A stretch of DNA of 64,000 nt from positions 2,056,747-2,120,746 of the forward strand of contig CAVWDU010000003.1 of NCBI GenBank assembly GCA_963753815.1, written 5' to 3'. A model generated the notes under the pieces. That model did not search any database, was not told the DNA's origin, and saw only the letters and a list, made by a program, of their open reading frames with translations. This stretch comes from CAVWDU01 sp963753815. GTDB lineage: Bacteria > Pseudomonadota > Gammaproteobacteria > Pseudomonadales > Halieaceae. Shown here one piece after another: positions 8,423-16,599 of the stretch. Position 1 is the first letter of the stretch. Every line of letters begins with the position of its first letter. The position numbers and the translations under genes were made by a program.

Positions 8423-9283
8423 AGTGAGGCGTAGAAAAGTTGGCTTGGGTTTGGGTTTGGGATGGGATTAGATGGGATGGGATAGGAGGCAGCGCGCGCC
8501 ATCGCCCAGGACACGCCGTGAACCCATCCCTGGGGGCTCGGGCGCCGGGTCCCTCCGGCGCACGGTCCTGCTCGCTGGCCCGCACTGCTGCGGCTAATTA
8601 GAGTGAGGCGTAAAAAAGTTGGTTTGGGTTTGGGTTGGGATGGGATGGGATGGGATGGGATGGGATGGGATAGGAGGCAGCGCGCGCCATCGCCCAGGAC
8701 ACGCCGTGAACCCATCCCTGGGGGCTCGGGCGCCGGGTCCCTCCGGCGCACGGTCCTGCTCGCTGGCCCGCACTGCTGCGGCTAATTAGAGTGAGGCGTA
8801 AAAAAGTTGGCTTGGGTTTGGGTTTGGGTTTGGGTGGAGGCAGTGCGCGCCATCGCCCAGGACACGCCGTGAACCCATCCCTGGGGCTCGGGCGCCGGAT
8901 CCCTCCGGCGCACGGTCCTGCTCGCTGGCCCGCACTGCTGCGGCTAATTAGGGTGAGGCGTAAAAAAGTTGGCTTGGGTATGGGATGGGATAGGAGGCAG
9001 CGCGCGCCATCGCCCAGGACACGCCGTGAACCCATCCCTGGGGGCTCGGGCGCCGGGTCCCTCCGGCGCACGGTCCTGCTCGCTGGCCCGCACTGCTGCG
9101 GCTAATTAGAGTGAGGCGTAGAAAAGTTGGCTTGGGTTTGGGTTGGGATGGGATAGGAGGCAGCGCGCGCCATCGCCCAGGACACGCCGTGAACCCATCC
9201 CTGGGGGCTCGGGCGCCGGGTCCCTCCGGCGCACGGTCCTGCTCGCTGGCCCGCACTGCTGCGGCTAATTAGAGTGAGGCCGA
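8411..9283 (+). repeat. Tandem array of five 158-188-bp units, each with a long imperfect hairpin and G-rich microsatellite
   Basis: Full units begin with GCGGCTAATTAG at 8411, 8590, 8778, 8940 and 9098 (lengths 179, 188, 162, 158, 163). A sixth is broken off after 9261, and a degenerate echo (GCGGCTAAGTACAG) follows at 9291. Each unit has (a) a copy of the end of the preceding gene including its stop, (b) a variable tract of GGGTTT and GGGAT repeats (up to seven GGGAT in unit 2), and (c) a roughly 98-bp hairpin. In unit 1 the outer arms are 8490-8512 and 8565-8587 (18 of 23 paired) and the inner perfect stem is 8542-8548 with 8555-8561. Cores of units 1, 2, 4 and 5 are identical; unit 3 has a few changes. 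No gene is seen in 8423-9416. The core is related to the MITE at 40.2 kb. Confidence 0.95.
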
Positions 9284-9416
9284 AAAGATTGCGGCTAAGT
9301 ACAGTGCGGCATAGGTAGTAGGTTTGTAAGGTGTGGGTGGCAGTGCATCAGTGATGAGGACAACGGCTTAGGATGAAACATGCGCACAATTAGCAAGTTT
9401 AACCGGGGGGTAGTCA

Positions 9417-10565
9417 ATGCCTGAAGCTTATATTGTCGATGCGCTGCGCTCGCCGACCGGGCGACGCAAGGGAGGGCTTGCCCACGTGCATGGGGCCGAC
9501 CTTGGGGCTCATGTGATTAAGGCCATAGTGCAGCGCAATCCAATTCCGGATGATGAGTACGACGATGTGATCTTTGGTTGCGTCGATACCATCGGCCCAT
9601 TGGCGGGGGATATCGCCCGCACGGCATGGCTGGCTGCTGGTTTATCTGAGGCTGTGCCGGGTACGACTATTGACCGTCAGTGTGGGTCATCGCAGCAGGC
9701 CGTGCACTTTGCCGCCCAGGCGGTGATGTCCGGCACCATGGATGTGGTGTTAGCGGGCGGGGTACAAACCATGACTCAGATTCCTATCAGCTCGGCGATG
9801 ACTGCGGCTGAACCGCTGGGGTTTAGCGACCCCTTTACCGGTTCTGCGGGTTGGGTGGAGCGTTATGGCAAGGTCCCGCCAACCCAGTTTCGCTCGGCCC
9901 AGATGATCGCTGATAAATGGCATTTGAGTCGCCGCGAGCTGGAGGAGTATGCGCTGGAATCCCATGCACGAGCGCTGCGTGCCATTGAGGAGGGGCGCTT
10001 TATTCGTGAGATAGTGCCACTTGAAGGTCTGCACATCGACGAGACACCGCGCCAGACCACACTGAAGCAGATGGCCACCCTCGATGCGCTTTTCGGATGT
10101 GACAAGGTGACGGCTGCGGTCTCCAGCCAGACCTGCGATGCCTCAAGCGCGATGTTGGTGGTTTCAGAGGCGGCACTGAAGCGCTATGGATTGGCACCTC
10201 GGGCGAGGATTCATTATTTGGGCGTTCGCGCGGAGGATCCGATATGGATGCTGACCGCGCCCATCGTTGCCACCGCTCATGCGATGAAAAAGTCAGGCAT
10301 GAAGCTGCAGGATATCGACCTGGTGGAAATCAACGAGGCCTTTGCATCGGTGCCCATGGCGTGGCTGAGGGAGACGGGTTACGAGCCGGCCAGAACCAAT
10401 GTTAATGGCGGCGCTATTGCGCTGGGGCATCCCTTGGGCGCCACCGGTACCAGGCTTATGACAAGCCTGTTGTACGAGCTGGAACGCAGCAATGGTCGTT
10501 ATGGTTTGCAGACCATGTGTGAGGGCGGTGGGCAGGCCAACGTAACCATTATCGAGCGACTGTAG
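9417..10565 (+). CDS. fadA6: FadA6-like acetyl-CoA acyltransferase (thiolase)
   Basis: A 382-residue thiolase with the full catalytic set: nucleophile Cys89 in DRQCGSSQQA, His338 in GHPLGATG and Cys368 in CEGGGQAN, plus the VEINEAF signature. It closely resembles FadA6, which performs thiolytic cleavage of ring-derived acyl-CoA late in the HIP pathway. GGGGGG lies about 5 bases before the ATG. It is separated from the upstream dehydrogenase pair by the 0.9-kb repeat array, so expression may depend on read-through of many hairpins or on a promoter in 9284-9416 that I could not identify. Confidence 0.88.
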   Translation: MPEAYIVDALRSPTGRRKGGLAHVHGADLGAHVIKAIVQRNPIPDDEYDDVIFGCVDTIGPLAGDIARTAWLAAGLSEAVPGTTIDRQCGSSQQAVHFAAQAVMSGTMDVVLAGGVQTMTQIPISSAMTAAEPLGFSDPFTGSAGWVERYGKVPPTQFRSAQMIADKWHLSRRELEEYALESHARALRAIEEGRFIREIVPLEGLHIDETPRQTTLKQMATLDALFGCDKVTAAVSSQTCDASSAMLVVSEAALKRYGLAPRARIHYLGVRAEDPIWMLTAPIVATAHAMKKSGMKLQDIDLVEINEAFASVPMAWLRETGYEPARTNVNGGAIALGHPLGATGTRLMTSLLYELERSNGRYGLQTMCEGGGQANVTIIERL

Positions 10566-10598
10566 GGCTTTTGCGTGGTATCGACAGGAGATCAGAAC

Positions 10599-11483
10599 AT
10601 GGGAATTTGTCAGGGCAGGGTGGTTATCATTACCGGCGCCGGGGGTGGTCTTGGCGCGGCCCATGCCAGAGTGTTTGCGGCCGAAGGCGCTGCGGTGGTC
10701 GTTAACGATGTCAACCAGGCCGCAGCCCACGCGGTGGTGAACGAAATTGTTGCCAACGGTGGCACGGCAATGGTGAACAGTTCAGACATTACTAACTACG
10801 ACGACAGTCTCAACGCAGTGGCTCAGGCGATCGACAATTATGGCGGTCTGGATGTGGTATTAAACAATGCGGGGATCAATCGCGATCGGATGTTCGCCTC
10901 TATGACTGAAGGCGAATGGGATGCGGTTATGTCAGTACATCTCAAGGGCCATTTTGGTATAGCGTCACATGCCGTTCACTATTGGCGTGCCCAATCGAAA
11001 CAAGGTGCTCCAGTGAATGCGCGGATTATTAATACCACCTCGGGAGCGGGGTTGCAGGGTTCTGTCGGCCAATCCAACTATGCTGCGGCCAAGGCTGGTA
11101 TAGCAGCCCTGACACTTAACCAGGCTGCAGAGCTTGCGCGCTATGGTATTACCGCCAACGCGATTGCGCCGGCCGCGCGAACCGGTATGACCACGGCGGT
11201 CGAGTCCATGGCTGCGCGGATGGCCGTGCCCGAGGATGGCAGTTTCGATTATTTTGCGCCCGAAAATGTCTCGTCGCTGGTGGTGTGGCTCGGCAGCGCC
11301 GGGTCAAGCCATGTCAGTGGTCGAGTGTTTGAAGCGGAGGGTGGAAAAATATCGATCGCCTCGGGATGGCGTTCAACCGAAGGTTTGGATAAGGGCGCGC
11401 GCTGGGAACCAGCAGAAGTTGGCGCTGCGGTGGACCAGCTATTGGCTCGTGAGGTGCCGGCGCAGCAAGTATATGGAAGCTGA
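10599..11483 (+). CDS. Short-chain dehydrogenase/reductase, Rv3548c-like
   Basis: A 294-residue classical SDR: NAD(P)-binding TGAGGGLGAAHA near the N-terminus, NNAG, catalytic Ser in NTTSGAG, and YxxxK as YAAAK. The long C-terminus and GICQGRVVIITGAGGGLG start resemble the KstR2-regulon SDR Rv3548c and multifunctional-enzyme-type hydroxyacyl-CoA dehydrogenase domains. The likely role is oxidation of a hydroxyacyl-CoA intermediate before thiolysis by the adjacent FadA6. The start at 10599 has AGGAG 8 bases upstream; the longer GTG frame start at 10575 is rejected. Substrate unproven. Confidence 0.82.
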   Translation: MGICQGRVVIITGAGGGLGAAHARVFAAEGAAVVVNDVNQAAAHAVVNEIVANGGTAMVNSSDITNYDDSLNAVAQAIDNYGGLDVVLNNAGINRDRMFASMTEGEWDAVMSVHLKGHFGIASHAVHYWRAQSKQGAPVNARIINTTSGAGLQGSVGQSNYAAAKAGIAALTLNQAAELARYGITANAIAPAARTGMTTAVESMAARMAVPEDGSFDYFAPENVSSLVVWLGSAGSSHVSGRVFEAEGGKISIASGWRSTEGLDKGARWEPAEVGAAVDQLLAREVPAQQVYGS

Positions 11484-11564
11484 GACCTCGGCCTTGCTAG
11501 CCGCTGAGCCTCTTGTTTTTTAGAATGGTCAGCAGGCCTTTATCAACAAACCGCAGGACAGATC

Positions 11565-12734
11565 ATGGATTTCGCCTTTACTGAAGAACAGCAGATGATC
11601 CGCGATATCGCTGCGGCCTTTCTGGAACAGGCCTCTAACAGCACCGCTGTGCGCGCAGCAATGGTGACCGAGCTGGGCTATGACCCTGAACTGTGGCGAC
11701 GGATCTGCAATGAGATGGTCTGGCCGGCGTTACACATACCCGAGGCCTATGGGGGTATGGGCTTGGGCTATGTTGAATTAGCCGCAACGCTGGAGCAGAT
11801 GGGGCGTTTTCTGTTGTGCTCACCATTTTATTCGACAGTGTGTCTGGGCGCTAACGCGCTGTTGGTTTCAGCTAACGAAATGCAAAAGGCGCGTTATTTA
11901 CCCCAAATTGCAGCCGGTGGAATGACGGCTTCTCTTGCCTTTATGACCGCAGGTCGGGAATGGGATGCCAGGGCAATCGAGGTGGTCGCCGAGCGTGACG
12001 GTGACAGCCTTGTGCTGAATGGCAGTTATCGGTATGTGCCCAACGGCCACAGTGCTGAGTTGCTGGTACTGGCGGCACGTCGCCCGGGTTCCAGCGGCAA
12101 GGACGGCATCAGTTTGCTGCTGCTCCAGCCCCGGCACGATGGGGCCGATGGCTTTTCCCGGCAGTGCCTGCCGACAATGGATCAAACCCGCAAGCAGGCT
12201 CAGTTGGAGTTCGATCATGTGCGCTTGCCCCTTGCAGGCTGTTTGATGGGGGAGGAGGGCGAAGCCTGGCCCGAGCTGGAGAAAATATTGAACCTCGCAG
12301 CAATCGCTACTGCTGCGGAGCAACTGGGCGGCGCCCAACAAATACTTGATATGACGGTCGCCTATACCAAAGAGCGGGTTCAATTTGGTCGGCCCGTCGC
12401 TGGTTTTCAGGCGGTCAAGCACAAGGCGGCAGACATGGTGCTGCAGGCTGAGGTGGCGCGCTCGGCAGTGTACTATGCGGCATGCATTGCCGACGAGGCC
12501 CTGGTCGGTGGGCCCTTCGCGGCAGAGCTCGGCGAAGCGGCCAGCGTGGCCAAAGCCTGGTGTTCCGATGCCTATTTTCATAACGCCGCGACCAGCTTGC
12601 AGTTGCATGGTGGTGCCGGGTTTACCTGGGACTACGATATTCACCTGCACCTGAAGCGCGCCAAATCCACAGAACAGTTTCTAGGCAATGGGGCATGGCA
12701 CCGCGAGCGCCTGGCGGCGCTGTTGTTGGATTAG
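11565..12734 (+). CDS. Acyl-CoA dehydrogenase, beta-type subunit
   Basis: A 389-residue acyl-CoA dehydrogenase-fold protein of the beta type. It has YTKERVQFGRPVAGFQAVKH and LQLHGGAGFTWDYDIHLHLKRA, lacks the C-terminal G-T-x-E-I-Q motif, and ends shortly after the last domain. It precedes a complete FadE30-like alpha-type gene by 37 bases, mirroring the 6171/7349 pair in reverse order. It could pair with FadE30-like protein or with the alpha subunit at 6171. Role in the HIP pathway inferred from context. Confidence 0.82.
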   Translation: MDFAFTEEQQMIRDIAAAFLEQASNSTAVRAAMVTELGYDPELWRRICNEMVWPALHIPEAYGGMGLGYVELAATLEQMGRFLLCSPFYSTVCLGANALLVSANEMQKARYLPQIAAGGMTASLAFMTAGREWDARAIEVVAERDGDSLVLNGSYRYVPNGHSAELLVLAARRPGSSGKDGISLLLLQPRHDGADGFSRQCLPTMDQTRKQAQLEFDHVRLPLAGCLMGEEGEAWPELEKILNLAAIATAAEQLGGAQQILDMTVAYTKERVQFGRPVAGFQAVKHKAADMVLQAEVARSAVYYAACIADEALVGGPFAAELGEAASVAKAWCSDAYFHNAATSLQLHGGAGFTWDYDIHLHLKRAKSTEQFLGNGAWHRERLAALLLD

Positions 12735-12771
12735 CTTGTTGCGCCATGCGCAAGGTTGGGAATGTAGAGCA

Positions 12772-13956
12772 ATGAAACTCAGTTTCAGTATCGAAGACGA
12801 ACAGTTTCGCCGCGAATGGGCACAGTGGCTGCAGGACAAGCTGAACGGAAAATTTTCCTGCTTGAAATTCCGCGGCGGTCCCGGTGACGAACATATGTTT
12901 GTTGAGCAGCGCAGGCAATGGGAGCAACAGCTGGCACAGGGTGGTTGGACCTGTATCGGCTGGCCAAAACAGTTTGGCGGACGCGGCTGCAGCATCGAGC
13001 GACAGCTTATTTACCATGAGGAATATGCCCGGGCTGGCGCCCCGGGTCGCATGGGACATATAGGAGAGGGCCTTGCCGGTCCTACCTTGATAGCTTTCGG
13101 CAATGCGGCACAGCAACAAAAATATCTTCCGGGTATTGTTGCCGGTACCGAGCTGTGGTGCCAGGGTTATTCTGAACCATCAGCAGGTTCAGACCTGGCG
13201 AACGTGAAAACTCAAGCTCGCTTTGACGCTGACCGTGGCGTGTGGGTACTCAATGGCCAAAAGGTCTGGACATCCCTTGCCCATGAGGCGGATCATTGTT
13301 TTGTACTGGCACGCACCAAGCCCGATTCAGCAGCCCATAAGGGGCTTGGATTCTTTTTGCTGAAGATGAATCAGCCGGGTATCGAGGTGCGACCCATTGT
13401 GCAACTCACCGGTACCTCGGAGTTCAACGAAGTGTTCTTCGACAATGCGCAATGTGGCGCGGACGATATTGTGGGGGAGCCTGGCGATGGCTGGAAGGTT
13501 GCCATGGGACTGCTGGGTTTTGAACGCGGGGTGTCTACCCTGGGGCAGCAGATGTTATTCCAGAACGAACTCAACCAGATCATCGAGCTTGCCCGTGCCA
13601 ATGGCTCATCCAGGGATCCACTGATTCGCCAGCGCATCGCCGCTGCGCACATCGGGCTGAAGTTAATGCGTTACAACTGTATGCGAATGCTGGCGGGCAG
13701 CAACGGCGGCAGGGAAGCGCTGATCTATAAGTTGCACTGGTCGAGTTGGCACCGTTCCCTGGGGGAACTGGCGATGGACGTGCTGGGGCCGGAAGGCGAG
13801 ATACTTGACGGCCCGCCTTACCATCTCAGTCGACTGCAATCGATGTACCTGTTTGCGCGTGCCGACACCATCTACGGCGGGACTAACCAGATTCAACGCA
13901 ATATCATCGCTGAGCGCGGGCTGGGTATGCCCAGGGAGCCAAAGTTCAGCGGCTAG
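12772..13956 (+). CDS. fadE30: FadE30-like acyl-CoA dehydrogenase
   Basis: A 394-residue acyl-CoA dehydrogenase. The stretches LWCQGYSEPSAGSDLA, NGQKVWTSLAHEADHCFVLA, TGTSEFNEVFFD and GFERGVSTLGQQ are all near-diagnostic of FadE30. YGGT replaces YEGT near the C-terminus, and Glu251 in FERG is the probable base. FadE30 in Mycobacterium dehydrogenates a 5-hydroxy-HIP-CoA-type ester early in ring C/D breakdown. The in-frame sequence upstream of 12772 overlaps the preceding gene and is not conserved, so the ATG at 12772 is chosen. A 68-83-base gap leads to ipdF. Confidence 0.87.
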   Translation: MKLSFSIEDEQFRREWAQWLQDKLNGKFSCLKFRGGPGDEHMFVEQRRQWEQQLAQGGWTCIGWPKQFGGRGCSIERQLIYHEEYARAGAPGRMGHIGEGLAGPTLIAFGNAAQQQKYLPGIVAGTELWCQGYSEPSAGSDLANVKTQARFDADRGVWVLNGQKVWTSLAHEADHCFVLARTKPDSAAHKGLGFFLLKMNQPGIEVRPIVQLTGTSEFNEVFFDNAQCGADDIVGEPGDGWKVAMGLLGFERGVSTLGQQMLFQNELNQIIELARANGSSRDPLIRQRIAAAHIGLKLMRYNCMRMLAGSNGGREALIYKLHWSSWHRSLGELAMDVLGPEGEILDGPPYHLSRLQSMYLFARADTIYGGTNQIQRNIIAERGLGMPREPKFSG

Positions 13957-14039
13957 TGCTGGCGCATTATCGCGCAAAAAAGCGCCAGTGAATGTTATCG
14001 ATACGGGCGCAAGTCCGGTAGACCATGCGGGAATCCAGA

Positions 14040-14831
14040 ATGGCTTTGAAGCAAGCACCACCCTATGTTGCCGGTCATCAATTATTGGCGGGAAAGTCCG
14101 TGTTGATAACCGCCGCCGCCGGTGCCGGCATAGGTTATGCCGCAGCTACCCGGGCTGTTGAAGAAGGCTGCCGTGGCTTGATGATTAGCGATATTCATGC
14201 CGCCCGACTGGAGCAGGCGGTTGCCAAACTCAAGGCAGTGACCGGATTGGCTAAGGTGTACGGGATGCTCGCCAATGTGAGCGACGAACAGCAGGTTCAG
14301 GCGCTGGTAGATGGCGCCGAACAGCTATTGGGTGGCGTTGACATTTTGATCAATAATGCCGGTCTCGGGGGTAGCTGTCTGTTGGTCGATATGCCTGACG
14401 AGGAGTGGACCCGGGTGCTCGATATCACCCTCACCGGCACCATGCGCATGACCCGTGCTATCCTCCGCGTGATGCAAGCCAGGAAAGCCGGGGTGATTAT
14501 CAATAATGCTTCAGTACTTGGGTGGCGCGCCCAGAAAGAACAGTCGCATTATGCTGCTGCCAAAGCCGGGGTGATGGCACTTACGCGCTGCTCGGCTCTG
14601 GAAGCCGCCGAATATGGAGTGCGGATTAACGCGGTATCACCGTCGATCGCCGTCCACGAATTCTTAAAAAAGACCACGCCCGAGGCCTTGTTAGAGGAGT
14701 TGGCATCAAAGGAAGCCTTTGGTCGCGCTGCTGAAGTATGGGAGGTGGCCAATGTCATGATGTTCCTTGCGTCGGATTATTCTTCTTATATGACCGGGGA
14801 GGTCGTATCGGTGAGCAGCCAGCGGGCCTGA
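14040..14831 (+). CDS. ipdF: IpdF-like 5-hydroxy-HIP-CoA dehydrogenase (SDR)
   Basis: A 263-residue SDR with LITAAAGAGIGYAAA (cofactor site), NNAGLGG, NASVLGW (catalytic Ser) and YAAAK. The run ASVLGWRAQKEQSHYAAAK and SPSIAVHEFLKKT match IpdF almost residue for residue. IpdF interconverts the 5-hydroxy and 5-oxo forms of HIP-CoA. The ATG at 14040 has a GGGAA 6 bases upstream; an ATG at 14025 is possible and adds five residues. This appears to be the last gene of the steroid cluster, since the next region holds a structured leader and efflux genes. Confidence 0.88.
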   Translation: MALKQAPPYVAGHQLLAGKSVLITAAAGAGIGYAAATRAVEEGCRGLMISDIHAARLEQAVAKLKAVTGLAKVYGMLANVSDEQQVQALVDGAEQLLGGVDILINNAGLGGSCLLVDMPDEEWTRVLDITLTGTMRMTRAILRVMQARKAGVIINNASVLGWRAQKEQSHYAAAKAGVMALTRCSALEAAEYGVRINAVSPSIAVHEFLKKTTPEALLEELASKEAFGRAAEVWEVANVMMFLASDYSSYMTGEVVSVSSQRA

Positions 14832-15004
14832 TAGGGTTCGATAGCGCCTGTATTCCGTGCTCCAGGCTGGCTGCTGCCGGGGCGATAGGCGTGAGTCCAA
14901 TGTGATGGCGAAGTCGTATCTAATCCTATGATGATCCGAGTTTGTCACGAGTGCGCCTGTGGACGGCACAGCCACCGGGTGAATACCCGCCCAACAGCAG
15001 GGCT

Positions 15005-15235
15005 TTATGCTATAGTCGCCATCGCTTTTTAAGTGCCTCCGAGTATAGGGGGGTTGTTATGGTCTTACCCGACCGTAATCACCTGGGGAAGCCCTGGGTA
15101 CTATACTAAGAGACCTCTGAGTAGCCGGAGAGGTCCCGGATCTCACGGTAGTGGCCCGAAAACGCAGCCTCGGGCCCACTGATCGCACGGTACTACCTCC
15201 GTGGGGGCCAACCTGGTTCTCGCTGTTTTTTTACA
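15005..15235 (+). ncRNA. Unidentified structured RNA or leader upstream of RND genes
   Basis: The gap 14832-15253 has no gene. An extended -10 promoter TGCTATAGT (15008-15016) would start RNA near 15022. The next ~210 bases hold several strong stems: TTATGGTC with GACCGTAA around 15058-15079, GACCTCT with AGAGGTC around 15113-15136, GGCCCGA with TCGGGCC around 15153-15176, and an enclosing ACGGTAGT with ACTACCtcCGT. It ends in a run of seven T (about 15226-15232), 20 bases before the adaptor start. It resembles no family I can name (not tmRNA, SRP, RNase P or a standard riboswitch). It could be a terminated small RNA or a cis-acting leader of the efflux operon. Confidence 0.4.
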
Positions 15236-15253
15236 CTGTAGATTGCTCATCTT

Positions 15254-16558
15254 ATGGATGCGAAAGCATTTAGAGTTCCACTATTCATGATTGCCCTGGC
15301 GGCACTGCTGGCGGGGGTCCTGGTTGGCTTGAAACCCGAGCCAGAGACGATCGTACCTGAGCGTAAACCATTGTTGGTCGACGTGCTGCAAGTGAGTCCT
15401 ACGACCCTTACTGTCAGCGTTCAGGCCCAGGGCGTGGTCCAGCCAGGCTCTCACACCAGCCTGGTAAGCGAAGTGTCGGGTCGCATTTTGGAAGTGTCCG
15501 ACAACTTTAAAGCAGGGGGCTTCTTTCGCTCGGGTGATGTGTTACTGCGCCTGGACGATCGTGACTATTTTGCGCGGCTGCAGCAAGCAGAAGCCCTGGT
15601 GGCCCAGGCGCGCAGTGCGCTGGCCCAGGAGCGTGGCAGGGTTGCGGTTGCCAAGAGTGAATGGCAGCAGCGCAGGGGCCGCGACGCGGTGAGCGATGAC
15701 GCCCGGCGCCTCGCGCTGCGGCAACCGCAATTGCTGGAGGCGCAGTCGCAGCTTGAATCGGCGCAGGCCAGCCTCGACCAGGCCAGGCTTGATCTTGAAA
15801 GGACAATCCTGATCGCGCCCTACGATGGCCTGGTCGAGTCCAAGCAGGTTGATATTGGCCAGTATATTACTGCGGGGACGCCGGTAGGGTCGATCATGTC
15901 GGTCGGCGATGCTGAGATACGCCTTGCCATTCCTGAAAGCAAGCTTGGCTATTTATTACTTCCCGATGCCCATCAACCCCTGAGCGGCGATTTGCCGAAG
16001 GTGGAATTGAGTCATAGTCTGGACGGCGAGGCTCGCAAATGGCATGCGCTGCTGGTGCGTACCGAGGGGGTGCTGGACGAGCGCAGTCGCTCCATGTTTG
16101 TGGTGGCCCGGCTGGACGATCCCTATGGCATCTATCGCACTGACAAACAGGAAGATTTTTCGCCGTTGCGCTTCGGTATGTTTGTCGAGGCGCAAATCCA
16201 GGGGCGTCGTGTTGACGGGGTAATCTCCTTGCCCCGCACCATCATCCGACCCGGTAACCTGGTATGGATAGTGGATGACAGCAACCGCCTGCAGGAGCGG
16301 GAAGTGGGTCTGTTGCGAACGGATGGCGCCGAGATATTTGTGACCAGTGGCCTCGAAGATGGCGATAAAGTGTGTGTCACCAGTGTTGGCCCAGTGTTGC
16401 CCAATACCCCGGTGAGTATTGCGTCTGTGGTGCGCCAGGGTGCTGCCCAACGCGGTGAAGCCGGCTTGTCCAGTGCGGCACCTGTGCCTGTCGCACCCGG
16501 CGCTGAGGCACTGTTACCTGCGCGCTCCAGCGAAAACCCAAGCGCACCTTCAAGCTAG
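15254..16558 (+). CDS. RND efflux periplasmic adaptor (membrane fusion protein)
   Basis: A 434-residue HlyD/MFP-type adaptor: N-terminal membrane anchor (residues 6-25), a lipoyl half-motif around VVQPGSHTSLVSEVSGRILEV, a coiled-coil hairpin of Ala/Gln-rich helices (about 110-185), the second lipoyl half APYDGLVESKQVDIGQYIT, then beta-barrel and membrane-proximal domains. It links an inner-membrane RND pump to an outer-membrane channel. The permease starts 41 bases downstream. No TolC-like gene is nearby, so the channel must be encoded elsewhere. The Shine-Dalgarno is weak, consistent with control through the structured leader just upstream (inference). Confidence 0.9.
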   Translation: MDAKAFRVPLFMIALAALLAGVLVGLKPEPETIVPERKPLLVDVLQVSPTTLTVSVQAQGVVQPGSHTSLVSEVSGRILEVSDNFKAGGFFRSGDVLLRLDDRDYFARLQQAEALVAQARSALAQERGRVAVAKSEWQQRRGRDAVSDDARRLALRQPQLLEAQSQLESAQASLDQARLDLERTILIAPYDGLVESKQVDIGQYITAGTPVGSIMSVGDAEIRLAIPESKLGYLLLPDAHQPLSGDLPKVELSHSLDGEARKWHALLVRTEGVLDERSRSMFVVARLDDPYGIYRTDKQEDFSPLRFGMFVEAQIQGRRVDGVISLPRTIIRPGNLVWIVDDSNRLQEREVGLLRTDGAEIFVTSGLEDGDKVCVTSVGPVLPNTPVSIASVVRQGAAQRGEAGLSSAAPVPVAPGAEALLPARSSENPSAPSS

Positions 16559-16599
16559 GTGGCAAGTGAGCGGAATGACACCAGGCAAGGCAGAGCCCT

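Noticed and set aside
8419..9256. Long open frames on both strands inside the tandem repeat
   Set aside because: They are periodic translations of GC-rich repeats, share the same peptide in each unit, and have no ribosome sites or family match.
8411..9283. CRISPR array
   Set aside because: The units are 158-188 bp, contiguous and near-identical, with no short repeat/unique-spacer pattern and no cas genes.
15005..15235. tmRNA, 6S RNA, SRP RNA, RNase P RNA or a standard riboswitch
   Set aside because: None of the diagnostic strings (tag peptide, GAGGAAAGTCC, SRP loop, cobalamin, TPP, FMN or SAM cores) is present, and the ends do not form the expected closing stem.
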